Shown piece by piece: positions 48,301 to 58,000 of a DNA stretch of 64,000 nt. Made by a program: the position numbers and the translations under genes. The stretch spans positions 1 through 64,000 of the forward strand of contig NW_004190502.1 in the NCBI RefSeq assembly GCF_000224145.3. The letters are read 5' to 3'. How positions within the stretch are numbered: the first letter of the stretch is position 1; each line of letters begins with the position of its first letter. The notes under the pieces are model-generated. The model did no database searches. It was not told the origin of the DNA and worked only from the letters and a program-made list of their open reading frames with translations. The DNA comes from Ciona intestinalis (taxonomy: Eukaryota; Chordata; Ascidiacea; Phlebobranchia; Cionidae).

Positions 48301-49985
48301 ACGAGGTAATTAGCATTATGATGTCATATTCAATTGCTATTATCATGTTTTCTTATTATTTGTGATGTTTATTTATTCATAAAGTGTAGATAACTGGGGG
48401 AAACACTACCTACCCCACCACCCCATGATTGGTGCTTATATATAACAAATGCCTGTCATAGATACATCCACAAGGAAGGACAACAACAACCCGAGAAAAT
48501 TGAGGAGGAATTTGAGGGAAGGTTGACGCAGGAAGAACTCGCGCAACTTGCCGCTGATAGTGATAGAATAGAGGTAATAATATGCATTGTGATGTCATAA
48601 TATATATTTTGATGTCATAATAATAATAGATGATAAATAGATATATATATTTCCGACTAGATAAATAAAAAAGTTACTTTATGTTAAGTCTTCATATAAC
48701 ACTCACTCGTGTCTCGTCTAACATCTAAAACAATCCAATTCATATTACATCATAGTCACCATTATCCTAACATTATTACATCATAAACACCATTATTTTC
48801 ACACAATCCATTTTAACAGTGTCAATCACCCTTGCAGGTAACGTTCGCGTGATATTTCAAGCATGTTTGTTATTGTAACTTTAAAATAAATATCTTTTTA
48901 TTTTTGTTGGTTTTAAATATTCTAGATTTTGTGAATGCATGTTGTTTCAGTTCAATACAAACATGACTTATATAATATATTATAAATATATTACAAATGT
49001 ATTCAATGTTATGTTTGTATTAAAACTTACAAGAAAATGGGTATTTTCCGCATTTAAAAGTTGACGGTTGCCATTCAAGGATTGTGGGAGTTTGTATATG
49101 TTTTCTATGTTGCAAAAATATCTTTAGTTTTCCATCAGATTGTTGTAGATTGTTAACAAAGTGACAAACTTGATTACATTACGTAAAAGTTAAGAAAAGA
49201 TCGACCAATGCACTCATGTTACATCTATGATATCATCCATGGTTTTGTAATAATGACTTTCAATTCTCCATCACCAATATATATACATCCACCACGCACC
49301 CTAACAGTATGCGACACCGCAGGTACAAGTGATATCGTACAACACCACACGAGGGACCTCATCCTCCGGCTACTTATCGGAGACCATGGCACCTGACGTG
49401 GCAACCGTCAACTTCCCGGGGTCGCCACACCACCGGACAACGAGCCCACACGGATACGTCGACACAAACGTACAAACGGACGTTTCACAGAATACGACCG
49501 TTTATACCGACGTGGAGGAAGCCAAGGACGGGGACAATGATGTAAGTGTGATGTCATTGATGATGTCATTAGTGATGTCATTATTTATGGGGTAGTTGCA
49601 AATTACAGGCCCCACATACCCAACTATAGTTAGAATTGGAATTTTTTTAATTGCCTATTTATTAATTAAAACCTGGATTTTGATTGAAAATTAATTAAAA
49701 ATCGTTTCTAGAATAAATAAATAGATAGATAGTAAATATACCAGTTCCGTACACCTAATGCTTACGATAATGCAACTAAATCTGCCTAATATTTCAATTA
49801 ACAATTTTTTTAAAACCCAGATCCCAATTAATTACTGATTCAAAAGTTTCTAGAATATTGTGAACAGCATTATTACCTCACAGGTGACAACAATAACGAA
49901 GACGTATCGCACTATGACGACAGAAAGACGACTTGAAACACAAACTGGAATGCAGCCGGTTGTGATGTCACAGAAGAAACAATAG
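15311..49985 (+). CDS. itgb4-like: Integrin beta-4-type subunit with giant Calx-beta/FnIII cytoplasmic tail
   Basis: A transmembrane adhesion receptor subunit that would pair with an integrin alpha chain. Ectodomain exons: 15311-15380 (signal peptide), 15997-16055 and 16427-16561 (PSI), 16736-16883, 16936-17044, 17190-17349, 17458-17618, 17692-17809, 18714-18816 (beta-I; DVSYS is the metal-site DxSxS), 18870-19006, 19058-19216, 19275-19419, 19474-19609, 19662-19866 (EGF modules), 19918-20051 and 20104-20229 (tail domain), 20282-20479 (membrane span [18 protein letters not shown]). That exon ends phase 1 and splices in frame to 20544, the first Calx-beta exon. The reading then continues through about 34 Calx-beta and four FnIII domains to a stop at 49985. 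Vertebrate beta-4 is the only integrin known to me with this tail type. No NPxY motif is seen near the membrane. There are sequence gaps at 24976 and 46893 and an apparent frameshift near 42190. A poly(A) signal candidate is at 50328. Confidence 0.88.
17811..18692 (+). repeat. 25-bp minisatellite in integrin intron
   Basis: About 34-35 near-identical 25-base units (core gtatcacccaggggtgttgt) fill the intron between exons 17692-17809 and 18714-18816. A 29-base variant carrying 'gtatatg' occurs at about 17991, 18220, 18324 and 18553, spaced 229, 104 and 229 bases. Because 25 is not a multiple of three and the unit has no stop, all three forward frames stay open, which produces long meaningless reading frames. 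Confidence 0.95.
22765..22880 (+). repeat. SINE-like fragment, head part
   Basis: 'ttcaaggcttggcgctgctaccattgtgagcgtatgtgttctttgg' class head sequence, intronic in Calx-beta domain 4. It lacks the cagtggtcac segment. Confidence 0.5.
23510..23640 (+). repeat. Intronic ~200-bp repeat family, representative copy
   Basis: Carries 'cgtgttttaac', 'ttttgttgctaatttcctt' and a weak 'gatcatcccaacgtattc' end. Other copies or fragments with the cgtgttttaacgactgttgt / ttttgctgctaattyccttc core lie near 17400, 21375, 26290-26400, 31490-31610, 34025-34110, 35930-36010, 37505-37600, 39490-39630 and 58185-58260, and inverted near 50620-50760 and 55866-56064. No coding capacity. Confidence 0.65.
24424..24930 (+). 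repeat. 28-bp minisatellite
   Basis: About 18 units of roughly 28 bases with cores 'aggtgtcccgcattacccca' and 'cgatgaat' alternate with small variants (cccgcg, ccctcg, ctcaca). It lies in the intron of Calx-beta domain 6 and stops about 45 bases before the 50-n gap, which may mark repeat-related assembly failure. Confidence 0.9.
24976..25025. other. Assembly gap (50 n)
   Basis: Exactly 50 n follow the minisatellite. The exon to its right (25026-25368) is open into the gap, so part of Calx-beta domain 6 may be missing. Confidence 0.99.
28119..28567. mobile_element. hAT-like non-autonomous transposon
   Basis: A 449-base element begins TAGGGATGCACATTAC and ends with the inverse GTAATGTGCATCCCTA. 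It is flanked on both sides by the 8-base duplication ATTTATCG (28111-28118 and 28568-28575). Eight-base target duplications and TAGGG-type ends are typical of hAT elements. No transposase frame is present. The interior is rich in TTCGAATC repeats and keeps an intact TGACGTCA. Confidence 0.88.
32345..32460 (+). repeat. SINE-like repeat
   Basis: Contains 'gggttcaaagcttagtgttg', 'gggcaagacacttgatggta' and 'ccctgtggtcactaatgggt'. Intronic in Calx-beta domain 15. Fragments of the head also occur near 31140-31200 and 32765-32940. Confidence 0.6.
34395..34530 (+). repeat. SINE-like repeat
   Basis: Contains 'ggttcaaagctcgacgctgc', 'cgggcaagacacttcacggc' and 'cacgaggtgcatgg', ending with the 'gtgacaactcgtaag' segment. 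Intronic between Calx-beta domains 17 and 18. Confidence 0.6.
37661..38296 (+). other. Fibronectin type III domain 1 of the integrin tail
   Basis: Two exons, 37661-37826 and about 38175-38296. The first gives [26 protein letters not shown] (the Trp and GYKV..W core of FnIII). The second gives [18 protein letters not shown], the standard L.P.T.Y...V.A.N strand. It follows Calx-beta domain 21, matching the Calx-beta then FnIII order of vertebrate integrin beta-4. Confidence 0.85.
38441..38972 (+). other. Calx-beta domain 22 with Asp/Ser-rich insert
   Basis: First exon to about 38613 ([20 protein letters not shown]) ends in a Ser/Asp-rich loop that continues in the exon from about 38758 ([12 protein letters not shown]), followed by [18 protein letters not shown] and a VELNVINDT close. 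It lies between two FnIII domains. Confidence 0.75.
39306..39806 (+). other. Fibronectin type III domain 2 of the integrin tail
   Basis: Exons about 39306-39430 ([20 protein letters not shown]) and about 39651-39806 ([20 protein letters not shown]). Between them lies a copy of the 200-base intronic repeat (about 39490-39630). Confidence 0.82.
40014..44765 (+). other. Calx-beta array 2: about 11 domains, mostly in one 3.6-kb exon
   Basis: Domain 23 spans exons 40014-40187 and about 40730-40911 ([18 protein letters not shown]). Domain 24 is one exon, about 40967-41311. A single exon from 41587 to 45191 then carries about nine domains with starts near 41600, 41938, 42263, 42650, 42985, 43320, 43620, 44069 and 44416. 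Typical blocks are [19 protein letters not shown] and [11 protein letters not shown] Pro/Ser/Ala linker with repeated APSQ lies at about 43935-44060. Many DVI, DVT and DDV triplets are encoded by gatgtca motifs. The frame shifts near 42190. Confidence 0.82.
40640..40735 (-). repeat. SINE-like fragment, inverted
   Basis: 'ttaccacccatgtaactttg' and 'gggtgatagttagtgcatat' are the reverse of the SINE 3' end. Intronic in Calx-beta domain 23. Confidence 0.5.
44766..45191 (+). other. Ser/Lys-rich linker in the integrin tail
   Basis: About 140 residues of low complexity: runs of Ser with Asp/Glu ([11 protein letters not shown]) alternate with basic clusters ([31 protein letters not shown]). It follows Calx-beta domain 33 and ends at a GT donor after 45191. 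The composition suggests a disordered, phosphorylatable spacer; the basic clusters resemble nuclear-localisation or acidic-lipid-binding motifs, which cannot be told apart by sequence. Confidence 0.85.
45286..45643 (+). other. Calx-beta domain 34, last of the integrin tail
   Basis: One exon containing [60 protein letters not shown] and a CKNDEG close, phase 1 at the left end. It follows an intron holding three copies of gtgatgtcataa. Confidence 0.85.
46152..47644 (+). other. Fibronectin type III domains 3 and 4 of the integrin tail (gap inside)
   Basis: Domain 3: about 46152-46252 ([20 protein letters not shown]) and about 46516-46697 ([20 protein letters not shown]). Domain 4: an exon cut by the 50-n gap at 46893-46942, resuming at 46943 ([17 protein letters not shown]), then about 47455-47643 ([20 protein letters not shown]). 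The start of domain 4 is lost in the gap. Confidence 0.8.
46893..46942. other. Assembly gap (50 n)
   Basis: Exactly 50 n, directly before the surviving part of FnIII domain 4. Confidence 0.99.
47922..49985 (+). other. C-terminal region of the integrin tail: helix and Thr-rich end
   Basis: Exon about 47922-48064 gives a Glu/Gln/Leu-rich helical stretch ([27 protein letters not shown]) ending in a Gln run. Exon about 48464-48573 continues it ([20 protein letters not shown]). Exon about 49322-49542 is Ser/Thr-rich ([28 protein letters not shown]). Exon about 49884-49985 ends [20 protein letters not shown] and PVVMSQKKQ with a stop at 49985. Vertebrate beta-4 also ends in a Thr/Ser-rich segment; homology here is not established. 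Confidence 0.65.
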
Positions 49986-50327
49986 AACGATTGTTTACGG
50001 GAAATCCCCAACTGTAGAACTGCATTGTTTTGATTTATAGAGATTGTGACGTCATAATTGGTGTCTTGTTACAGTGAGGGTTCGCGAAGTTGTATATGAC
50101 ATCACAATGCGCTTATTACGTCAGCACTTATTATTACACAACTAACACAAGATATTATGACGTAACTAACAAATTATTGTTTAACAATGGTGTTTATATG
50201 ACGTCACTAACGCCCTTTATGATTAACATTCTAGTATCTGCATGACGCTTTACGGTCGGTTATGACGTAATAATGCGATGGATTGTTTAATTGTTACAAC
50301 ACAATGTGGAAAGATTGCTGTATTTAA

Positions 50328-50333
50328 ATAAAA
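50328..50333 (+). terminator. Candidate poly(A) signal of the integrin gene
   Basis: AATAAA about 345 bases after the integrin stop, inside the 488-base space before the convergent gene's stop. Position supports it, but no cleavage evidence is visible. Confidence 0.4.
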
Positions 50334-50472
50334 TAAACACGTAATAATACTGCTGGATTTTGGAATTGCAAAGTGTCTGTGACGTAATAATGAGGTTATT
50401 CGTAACAATAGGTTTCATTGTTGTGTATAAATATTCACACAAAAGTCTCCGTGACGTCATAACTTCGTGACG

Positions 50473-52256
50473 TCACACGTAGAATTCGACGCAACCGTTG
50501 TCAGCACACGACTTAGCAGCGCCACCGTCCGGTTGGTAATCTACAGAGTCAGGATCCGTTGTGTGGTGCCCGCTGTAGCAGTGACCTGGAAAGGGTAACG
50601 TTTACTTAAAAAACTTGGAATACGATAGCGAAGATTAAACTAATTAAAACAACGAAGAGAAGGGAATTGGCAGCAAAACGACAGTCGTTAAAACACGCTA
50701 TGGGTAAAGGCATACCAAAGATCACCGGTTAAGACCGTGGCCACTATGACGCCAAAGCTCCATTAAAAGGAAGTTTACAAAACAAATTAACAAAAGATCG
50801 ACAAATTGCATGTGTGTGCGTGCGTGTGCGTGCGTGCGTGTACGTGTGCGTGTGCGTGTGTACTGCATTTAAAACAATATCAAATTTTATTGCTTGATAA
50901 CGATCTACATTAACCCATCACACCTGTCAGTATCGCGTTGGTCGATTCTTCATAGAAATCCATCTTTAGCAACCTGAACCCGGTGCTACAACAATGACAC
51001 ACGAAGTCTGCGCCTTCCTCATCTTGACCAACTTTGCTTACCATTAACTCGGGGTGGGGGAGGTGGCATCGACCTCTGTCGTCGGGGTTGTAGCTCTGTG
51101 GGGGTTTGACGTCATTAATGGATTGGTGACGTCATTAGTATGTGGGTGACGTCCTTATTACGGGATGGGATGTCATTAATACGTTGGAAAAATGTAAATT
51201 AAAAAAAATAATTATGTTTGTTTTTGAATACTCAGAGGTATAATAGGGGATTATGATGTCACCATATGGTTATGACGTAACAATGCTTACCTTATGACAT
51301 CTAACGCAGTGTGACATCACTGGCTTAGCTACATTAGCGGGAAATAGCGTCGACAGCGCTTTGATTATTTTCGGGTCTTTCGAATCCAGCTTATGACGTA
51401 ACAATCGTTTTATTTCTTTCGCGTTCGCGTTATCGAAGAAATGTTCGATTCTCGCCGCGTCGTTCGTTAATTCTTCAACCCTGGCTTCCGGTTCCGAACC
51501 AACCGAGCTATCTACGTCATCAGTACGCAGGTTCTCGAAGTTGGGTATTACCCTACTTTTAGGTTCCGGGGCCTGGACAGTTTGAAAAATGACGTCATCA
51601 CGCTTCCGGGGGTTTTCCCGTGGGTGGGTGTGGGGGACGTCACGATGACGCACAGGGTAGAATCCCTGGAGGGGACTTTCCGGTTTCGAGTAATGACTTC
51701 CGGTCATATTGTTTTTGACGTAATCGGCAGTGACGTAATCAGGAGTTACATGTAACGGGGTGAACAGGTTGTTGATGACGTCAGATGGGTCGCTGCTGCC
51801 GCTATGATGACGTTGTGCAACAGGGGTGAACGCTGATTTCCTCGATGCGTCACTTCCGTGTGGGGAGGGAGGGTAGAGGGCGGGGACTTTTATGGGGGTA
51901 AGGGGGTTTCCCGTGAGGGGTTTCTTTAAAATCCCCCTTTTCGAGGGTTCGTGGTTAAGGTGTAAAGGATCATAGTAACTATCTTCGTGTGTGACGTAAC
52001 TATCTTCGTGTGTGACGTAATATTCCTCTTTTGATGACGTAGGTGATGGCGTCATAGACGATGACGTCATTTCTCTTTTTTCCTTTGCGCGAATTCGCGA
52101 ACTCATTGTTTTTCCGCTGTTACCGTCGTCGCTAGATGTCGTGGTGGAGTATCCGCTCTCTGTGACGTCATGAAACTTCACTTTCTTGTCTGTGACGTCA
52201 TTATTATACTTTCTGCAATCTGATTGGCTAAACCGGTCAAGCATGAAACTATTCAT
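50473..52256 (-). CDS. Unrecognised protein with C-terminal Cys/His-rich domain
   Basis: I do not recognise this family. Three exons read right to left: 51291-52256, 50924-51095 and 50473-50585, joining to about 417 residues. The N-terminal two-thirds is disordered-looking and Ser/Thr/Pro-rich, with a duplicated VTHEDSY, an RGILKKPL stretch and many YVT/DVT triplets encoded by tgacgt motifs. The C-terminal third is ordered: a helical stretch (DAARIEHFFDNANAKEIKRL, KALSTLFPANVAKP) then CVRCHK, CHLPHPELM, DFVCHCCSTGF, HCYSGHHTTD, KSCADNGCVEFYV. The paired Cys and His residues suggest one or two zinc sites. The start ATG at 52256 is the first in the long exon; an upstream exon cannot be excluded. 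The gene converges on the integrin. Confidence 0.75.
50810..50866. repeat. TG/TGCG simple repeat
   Basis: Alternating gtgtgcgtgcgtgtgcg-type microsatellite in the last intron of the preceding Cys/His-rich gene. Confidence 0.9.
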
Positions 52257-52656
52257 CCTGTAAAATAAAACTATGACGTCATAATGGAATGCGTTACCTC
52301 ACAACCGATGATTGACACGTGATAAAGATCAGCTTGTTGCGGTTTAAACAAACATGGTTTGTGTCGTCATAATAAACTTTCGAAAACTAATTAAAAACTT
52401 CCTAGATATAAAACGTCACAATGCACCTTGAAACGTAACAATGCAACTAGCTGCGTAACAATGACTGAGCAAATGCAGCTTCGTGCAGAAACGCGACTTG
52501 CTTCTTTTTCGCGTCAACCGCGATCCGAGGTAATCCGCGAATTAATTAAACGCTGCTACCATTGTCGCGTCATAGACGATAATTAAACATAAGAGAAGCC
52601 GCGATTCGCGGCATTAGCAATATTGTTTGTTGAAAATCTATATCTAATATATTAAA

Positions 52657-52827
52657 GCGGGGTAAGATGGGCAGCACAGATTGTCCCATATTTCCCGATC
52701 GTGTTTCTAACAATTAACAACGCCTTTTATAATTGTAAAGATATTTTATAATTCTGTAAATCCGGTTTGTTTGGTGTCAATAAATGGGAAGATAAATTGG
52801 AATAAAACCATGAACCATCTCCCCATA
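52657..52827 (-). mobile_element. MITE-like element, inverted and decayed
   Basis: 'gcggggtaagatggg' on the left, 'ttataattgtaaagatattt' inside and 'gaaccatctccccata' on the right. Confidence 0.55.
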
Positions 52828-55800
52828 ACCTGCTATATAGCTTTGTTTGCTACGTCATTATCACAAAACAAACAACAATCAACGATCGCGGTGTCGCGGT
52901 TGGTATGTGTGACGTCACAGAGGCCTCAGATGTGGATATTCGAGAATTTATCAAATGTTAATTTTCGCGATCAAAGAAAATTGTAAGATGTAATTATATC
53001 GCGATGCGTGAGAAAAGTTAACCACATACGTCATCAAAGTAAAACCACATACGTCATCAACCTTATTTTTCCAATGAAACGCAGCATATTATGTTCAAAA
53101 ATGGAAATTTTGTTTAAAACAAACTGACATTTTTTAAAACTTGTTCAAGTTTTGGAAGTTTCTGTAAAATTAAACCCTCAGGTATCAACGCAGGGAAACC
53201 ACCCATGTTCACTTTTAATCTTTTAATCCCCAACCCATTGTTTACAAAACACGTCATAGAGCGGTTTGTGACGACACACCGCTACAACCTCATTAATGTT
53301 ATCTTTATGTTTCCCCAACCCTCTAATGAGTTGATATATTATGTCTATGTTAATCACCAACCTGAGAAATTCCTGCGTAGATTTTTTGGAACGTTTTTTG
53401 TGAAATTCGGGGAAAATTAACTAAAACTTTAAAATTAAAGAAAAATTATCGAGCCCATTACAATTTATAAAGAATCGTGAAAATAAAATGATTTAGAACA
53501 TTATATTAATACGTTAAAATTTATTAAAATTCATGAAAAACGTTAGATTTTGTTAAATTTCTAAACTTTCGGATTTCGTTTAACTTTGCCCCCGGCCACG
53601 TCGAAATATAAGATTTCTATTTAATCCCCATGTTTGTTTATAGCGGGATAAAAAACAAACGACGAATTGCTCTCTTGTTTAACGCGGGAAAATGTTAATC
53701 CCATGTTACCATAGCAACCATCGTTGCCGCCAAATGACCGGGTTAATCATGATTATCAGTGAAGCGAATCATATTTAACATAAGCGGGTGTAGATGGCAT
53801 ACGACATACAATATTACAATTCGTATGGGTGAGGTCCTTGCCGGGGACCTGGGGTTAGGGTTGGCCCATTCCCCCAAAGTCACAAGCAGCAAATATTAAA
53901 CAGTAACGAAAAACACTACAAACATTGCGTTCACATAGCCAACTATAGGAACGACACAATCTATTTATATGGGTGAGGTTCTAAACTCCCAAAATCCAAT
54001 AACATACACGAAGAAACTCTATCTCAACCTTTAATGCCCTGAACAAATGATGTCATCGCCCGTGACGTCACAAATCATACGTCATCAAGTTATACGCCCC
54101 CAAACCAACTTTCGTCCAAGCCTCAAAACTTCAACTAAACCAAAACTTCTTGAAATCATCGATTTAACGAGCGTCCCTATTGTGACGTCACAGAGCCAAC
54201 TGTTGGCGCATAATGAAACGCGTAGCGAGCAACGAGTGTGTATACAGTCGTGAATTTCAAACAAAAACCTCAATTATCCTCAAACAAACCCTCTTATGAC
54301 GTCACAATGTAAATTATCAGATCATTGGGTCGATATTAGGGGAGGTCCCTTAATTAGGAACAAGTTGCTGGTTTCAACACAAACATAATATATATTTGTG
54401 TGCGTATATTATATATACGTATCCTTCTATACATTTAATACGTCATCGCTAAAGATGGTTTCAGAATTTGAAACGAAACGCCGAAGTTGAAAATCGTAGC
54501 GTACGTATATGGGCTGTCATGTTTGTATTGAAACTTCTGGAAACCAGGAATTTATTTACTTTAACTAAAACCACACTCCTTATTCTACAGTAGATATAAT
54601 GTCCGTATCATATTAACTCAAGTAGATGCGGTATATACGTTGTTTAAATTAAAAATAACCAGAAACCCCATGTTTTACGCAACATACACAAATATTGCGA
54701 ACATTCGTTGTTTTTATAAAATAAGAACAAACCGGATGTGAAAGACCAACGCGATGTGTTTGTTACGTCACAATCCCGTGTATGATTAACGAACAATTGT
54801 GTTTATGACGAAACAAGTAAAACTATTGTACGATGATAGATGACATTATGACGTAACAATAGAACAATCACTAAACGTTTGATGACAAACCAGTGAAAAA
54901 TAAACGAAGTTTTCGAGTAATCGATGTTTGAACAAAGGTTGAGGTCTAACAAGCCCGGACCGGTTGGTGGTTTCAACTCTACATTGGTTTTGCTGAGTTT
55001 GACAGCTTATGAACCAACCCCAAGCCTTTGGGAATAAATATTAAACATAAAACACATAATTTTAAGAATGTTGCCGCAATATTAAAATATTACAAGTTTG
55101 GACGAGACAACAAAATAGTTTAACAAGTTTAACAATTTTTTGCGGCCTGAACAATAATACAAGCATATATTCATAAAGCTAATCTTTGTCTGCGCAAAAA
55201 ACAAAACAACATAAATGTAAATCGAATGTGGCGACGACGTATTTACTTAATAATAAACATATCTTAAACTTCAAACTTTGCAACGCTTTTTAAACTTGTA
55301 CGACGTTATACAACAACTCGAGTTCGGGGGCAAACTTTAATAGTCAGCCGTGTTGCGAATCCCGACGAGTATTTTCACTTCCTAACCAACTTTCCATCGC
55401 TTTCAGCAGCTTAATCTACTCATACTTTATTACATATTTGATACTTCTCAACTTTTTATGGCGGACACCAATCTGAAACAACAACTGCCCGCACAAGTCC
55501 TTATTCGCATTATTTAACAACGATTAATTAGTTACCGATCGTTAAAAAGTTAATTATCTTCAATTAGTTTGTATAAAGGTTACTGCATGATAAGTTAATA
55601 AAGTTCTGGCGATTTTCCGAAGTTACATTTCACGCAACTTTTGCATGCGATAAAAAGATTTAACTTTCACAATAACATCCAAAAGGGTTTGTGAACCACT
55701 GTAGAAGGCGACCCAACTAAACTAAATGGTGACCCAGGGGTTGAGAAGATTTCAATAAATATTTTTCAACAACTGTTTAAAACTTATTCTAAATTTACTA

Positions 55801-55865
55801 AAATAACTTTCTGTAAAAATTAAATCTCTTTAACTCAGGGGACGCGGATTTAACAAGTTAAAAAT

Positions 55866-56064
55866 TAACTATCCGAATACAATAGCGAAGATCAAACAAT
55901 TTATAACAACGAATTCAAGGAAATTAGCAGCAAAACGACAGTCGTAAAACACGCTATGAGTAAAAACTTCTTGACGAAAAATGTCAAATAAAAATGTGGC
56001 CGCTAAATCCAACATACAATAAACTCACAGTGAGTTGTAGTTGATTAAAACAAGTTAATTAAAC
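55866..56064 (-). repeat. Intronic-type ~200-bp repeat, full copy in intergenic DNA
   Basis: Read inverted it contains every block seen in the intronic copies: actcactgtgagttt near one end, then cgtgttttacgactgtcg, tttgctgctaatttcc and gatcttcgctattg. This copy is the best guide to the family's length. Confidence 0.7.
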
Positions 56065-56332
56065 CCAAACCAAATACTATCAACTAAACACACAGCATAA
56101 CTGACTGCTTGAAACTAAATCTACGCAAATCCAGTGTAAGCGACTCACAGGTGAAACTTCGAAGTTGAGAAATTAACCTCACCCAGCAAGATTACCACTC
56201 GCGCACATAATCACTATCATCAACCACCAATAAGTTCGCGCTCGCGTCGCGTTACTATGTGACGTCACAGTGCAAATCGTGTTCGCAAACAAACAGATTT
56301 AAATAACAGAATGTGCTGTCTATGACTAAATA

Positions 56333-56523
56333 TAGCAGGGTGGGGTAAGATTCCATGCTCCAATCTATTTTATTGTCTCATTTGGAAGTAAACAACGAAT
56401 ACTTAAAAAATTATAAAACCGTATCCCCACGACTCTAAAACAGCGTTGTTAATTGATAAAAACACAATTAGGAAATATTGGATATTATGCGCTAACGGTA
56501 TCCATCTTACCCCAGCCGTACTA
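56333..56523 (+). mobile_element. MITE-like element
   Basis: Left end 'cagggtggggtaagatt', right end 'ccatcttaccccagccg'; interior matches the family ('accgtatccccacgactcta'). Confidence 0.7.
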
Positions 56524-56855
56524 TAACACAAGTCCCTGCTTATGACGAAACAATGTAACTTTTTAGGATTTTTAATTGTTCGCTCGTACAAATAATTATC
56601 AATTACAATCCAATTATGACATCACAATAAACTATAGATGACAAAACAAATTATTTTTATCGCGATTTATTTTTAAAAATTTCCACTTTGAGGATGGGAT
56701 TGAAATACTTTAGATCGGATTAGAGCAAGGAGCAATTATTCTCAATATGAGGTTTCCATGGAAACGGAGATCATCCGATTTTAATGAACATGTTTACGCA
56801 ATATAGAAATCCTATACATACAACTTCCGCCAGAAATCGCTGAACTGTTAGCACA

Positions 56856-57043
56856 GTAGGGTGGGGAAGATGGGACACCTTTTCATTCTGTTTTCTGTCC
56901 CATTTAATATTAAACAAAAAACATTCAAAGAAATATAAAACAGTATCCTCACGACTTCCATAGACCGTTGTTAATTGTTTAAAACACGATCGGGATATTT
57001 GGATATTATGTGCCAAAGATGTCCCATCTTCTCTCACCCTACT
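56856..57043 (+). mobile_element. MITE-like element, best preserved
   Basis: Left end 'tagggtggggaagatggg', right end 'cccatcttctctcaccctac'. The inverted ends and TA-containing borders suggest a Tc1/mariner-like or similar non-autonomous element. Confidence 0.75.
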
Positions 57044-57994
57044 ATATTTACATTTAATTGAAATAAGCGAGGTCGCTACACCTAGCAGACAAACAACTCA
57101 TATTCAAACTTTCACTAAACTTAATTATCCTCACATTGTACCACACGCCAACATTTAAATTCAAACTTTATTTTTGTTCGAATTTCTAGTGTTTGCTTTG
57201 CCGCTAAGTGGCACTCGAGAGGCTTTCTATTTTAAGTTTCAAAATGGCGGAAATTGAAATTCTAGAATTAATTGTTTACTCACAGTGGTTGGTTGTTTCG
57301 TCATAATGAGGTTTATTGCATCTCGTTCCTAATTGGTTGACCTGGTTCTGGAATAAACAAACATAACCCATTGTTACGCAACAATAAAACATTGATGACG
57401 CATAATGCTTACCCTTATGACATCACAGTTGACAATGGAATACATGCGGTGTTACGTCACAATGCTAAAAATAGCCTCAAACAATTGAAGCAGCCTTGAT
57501 TAATATTTTAATTGTTTCCATGAAAGGATTGTAACGTCATAATTAACGGATAATACTTGAATGTGAGAAAATCTTTTCAAGAATCGCCGCGTCACGTTTG
57601 GTTATGACATCATAATATATTGTGACGTCATGTCAACATCCAGCTATAACTTTACTGGTGCTATGACTTCATCAAATCGTTTGTGACGTCATGAGCTACC
57701 ACGTTGTAGCTTAACGGCGCCAACTAGCGGTTGGAAAGTACAGGAACCCTTCTCGACAGGCGGCGCTATTTATATTAACTATGCTGGGTCATCAACAGGC
57801 GTAACTTTAGGGGTGGCTGGGTTGTCATTTCACCCAGACTTTTAAACATGGGTGACATCATATGCAAGCCCAGTACTAAACTTAAACAACCTTTACCCCG
57901 TTGCTACGATGTTTTACGAAGTGACTCCTCAAATTATAACGAAAGTAATTCTAATTGGTGAAGAATATTTTGTGATTTAAATGAAAAGTTTTAA

Positions 57995-58000
57995 TTTATT
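57995..58000 (-). terminator. Poly(A) signal of NDUFB3
   Basis: AATAAA on the minus strand, 23 bases after the NDUFB3 stop codon. Confidence 0.65.

Larger units (their letters stand above)
24200..49980. repeat. Field of TGATGTCA/TGACATCA, the CpG-decayed palindrome
   Basis: Across the 3' part of the integrin gene the same motif recurs dozens of times, but almost always as TGATGTCA or TGACATCA (for example 25684-25735, 28700-28830, 33210-33240, 42535-42620, 45200-45260). By eye the only exact TGACGTCA in this span is inside the hAT-like insertion near 28470. Confidence 0.8.

Noticed and set aside
53205..53420. Isolated 71-residue plus-strand frame in the gene-poor region
   Set aside because: No domain, no partner exons and no codon pattern that stands out from the AT-rich background.
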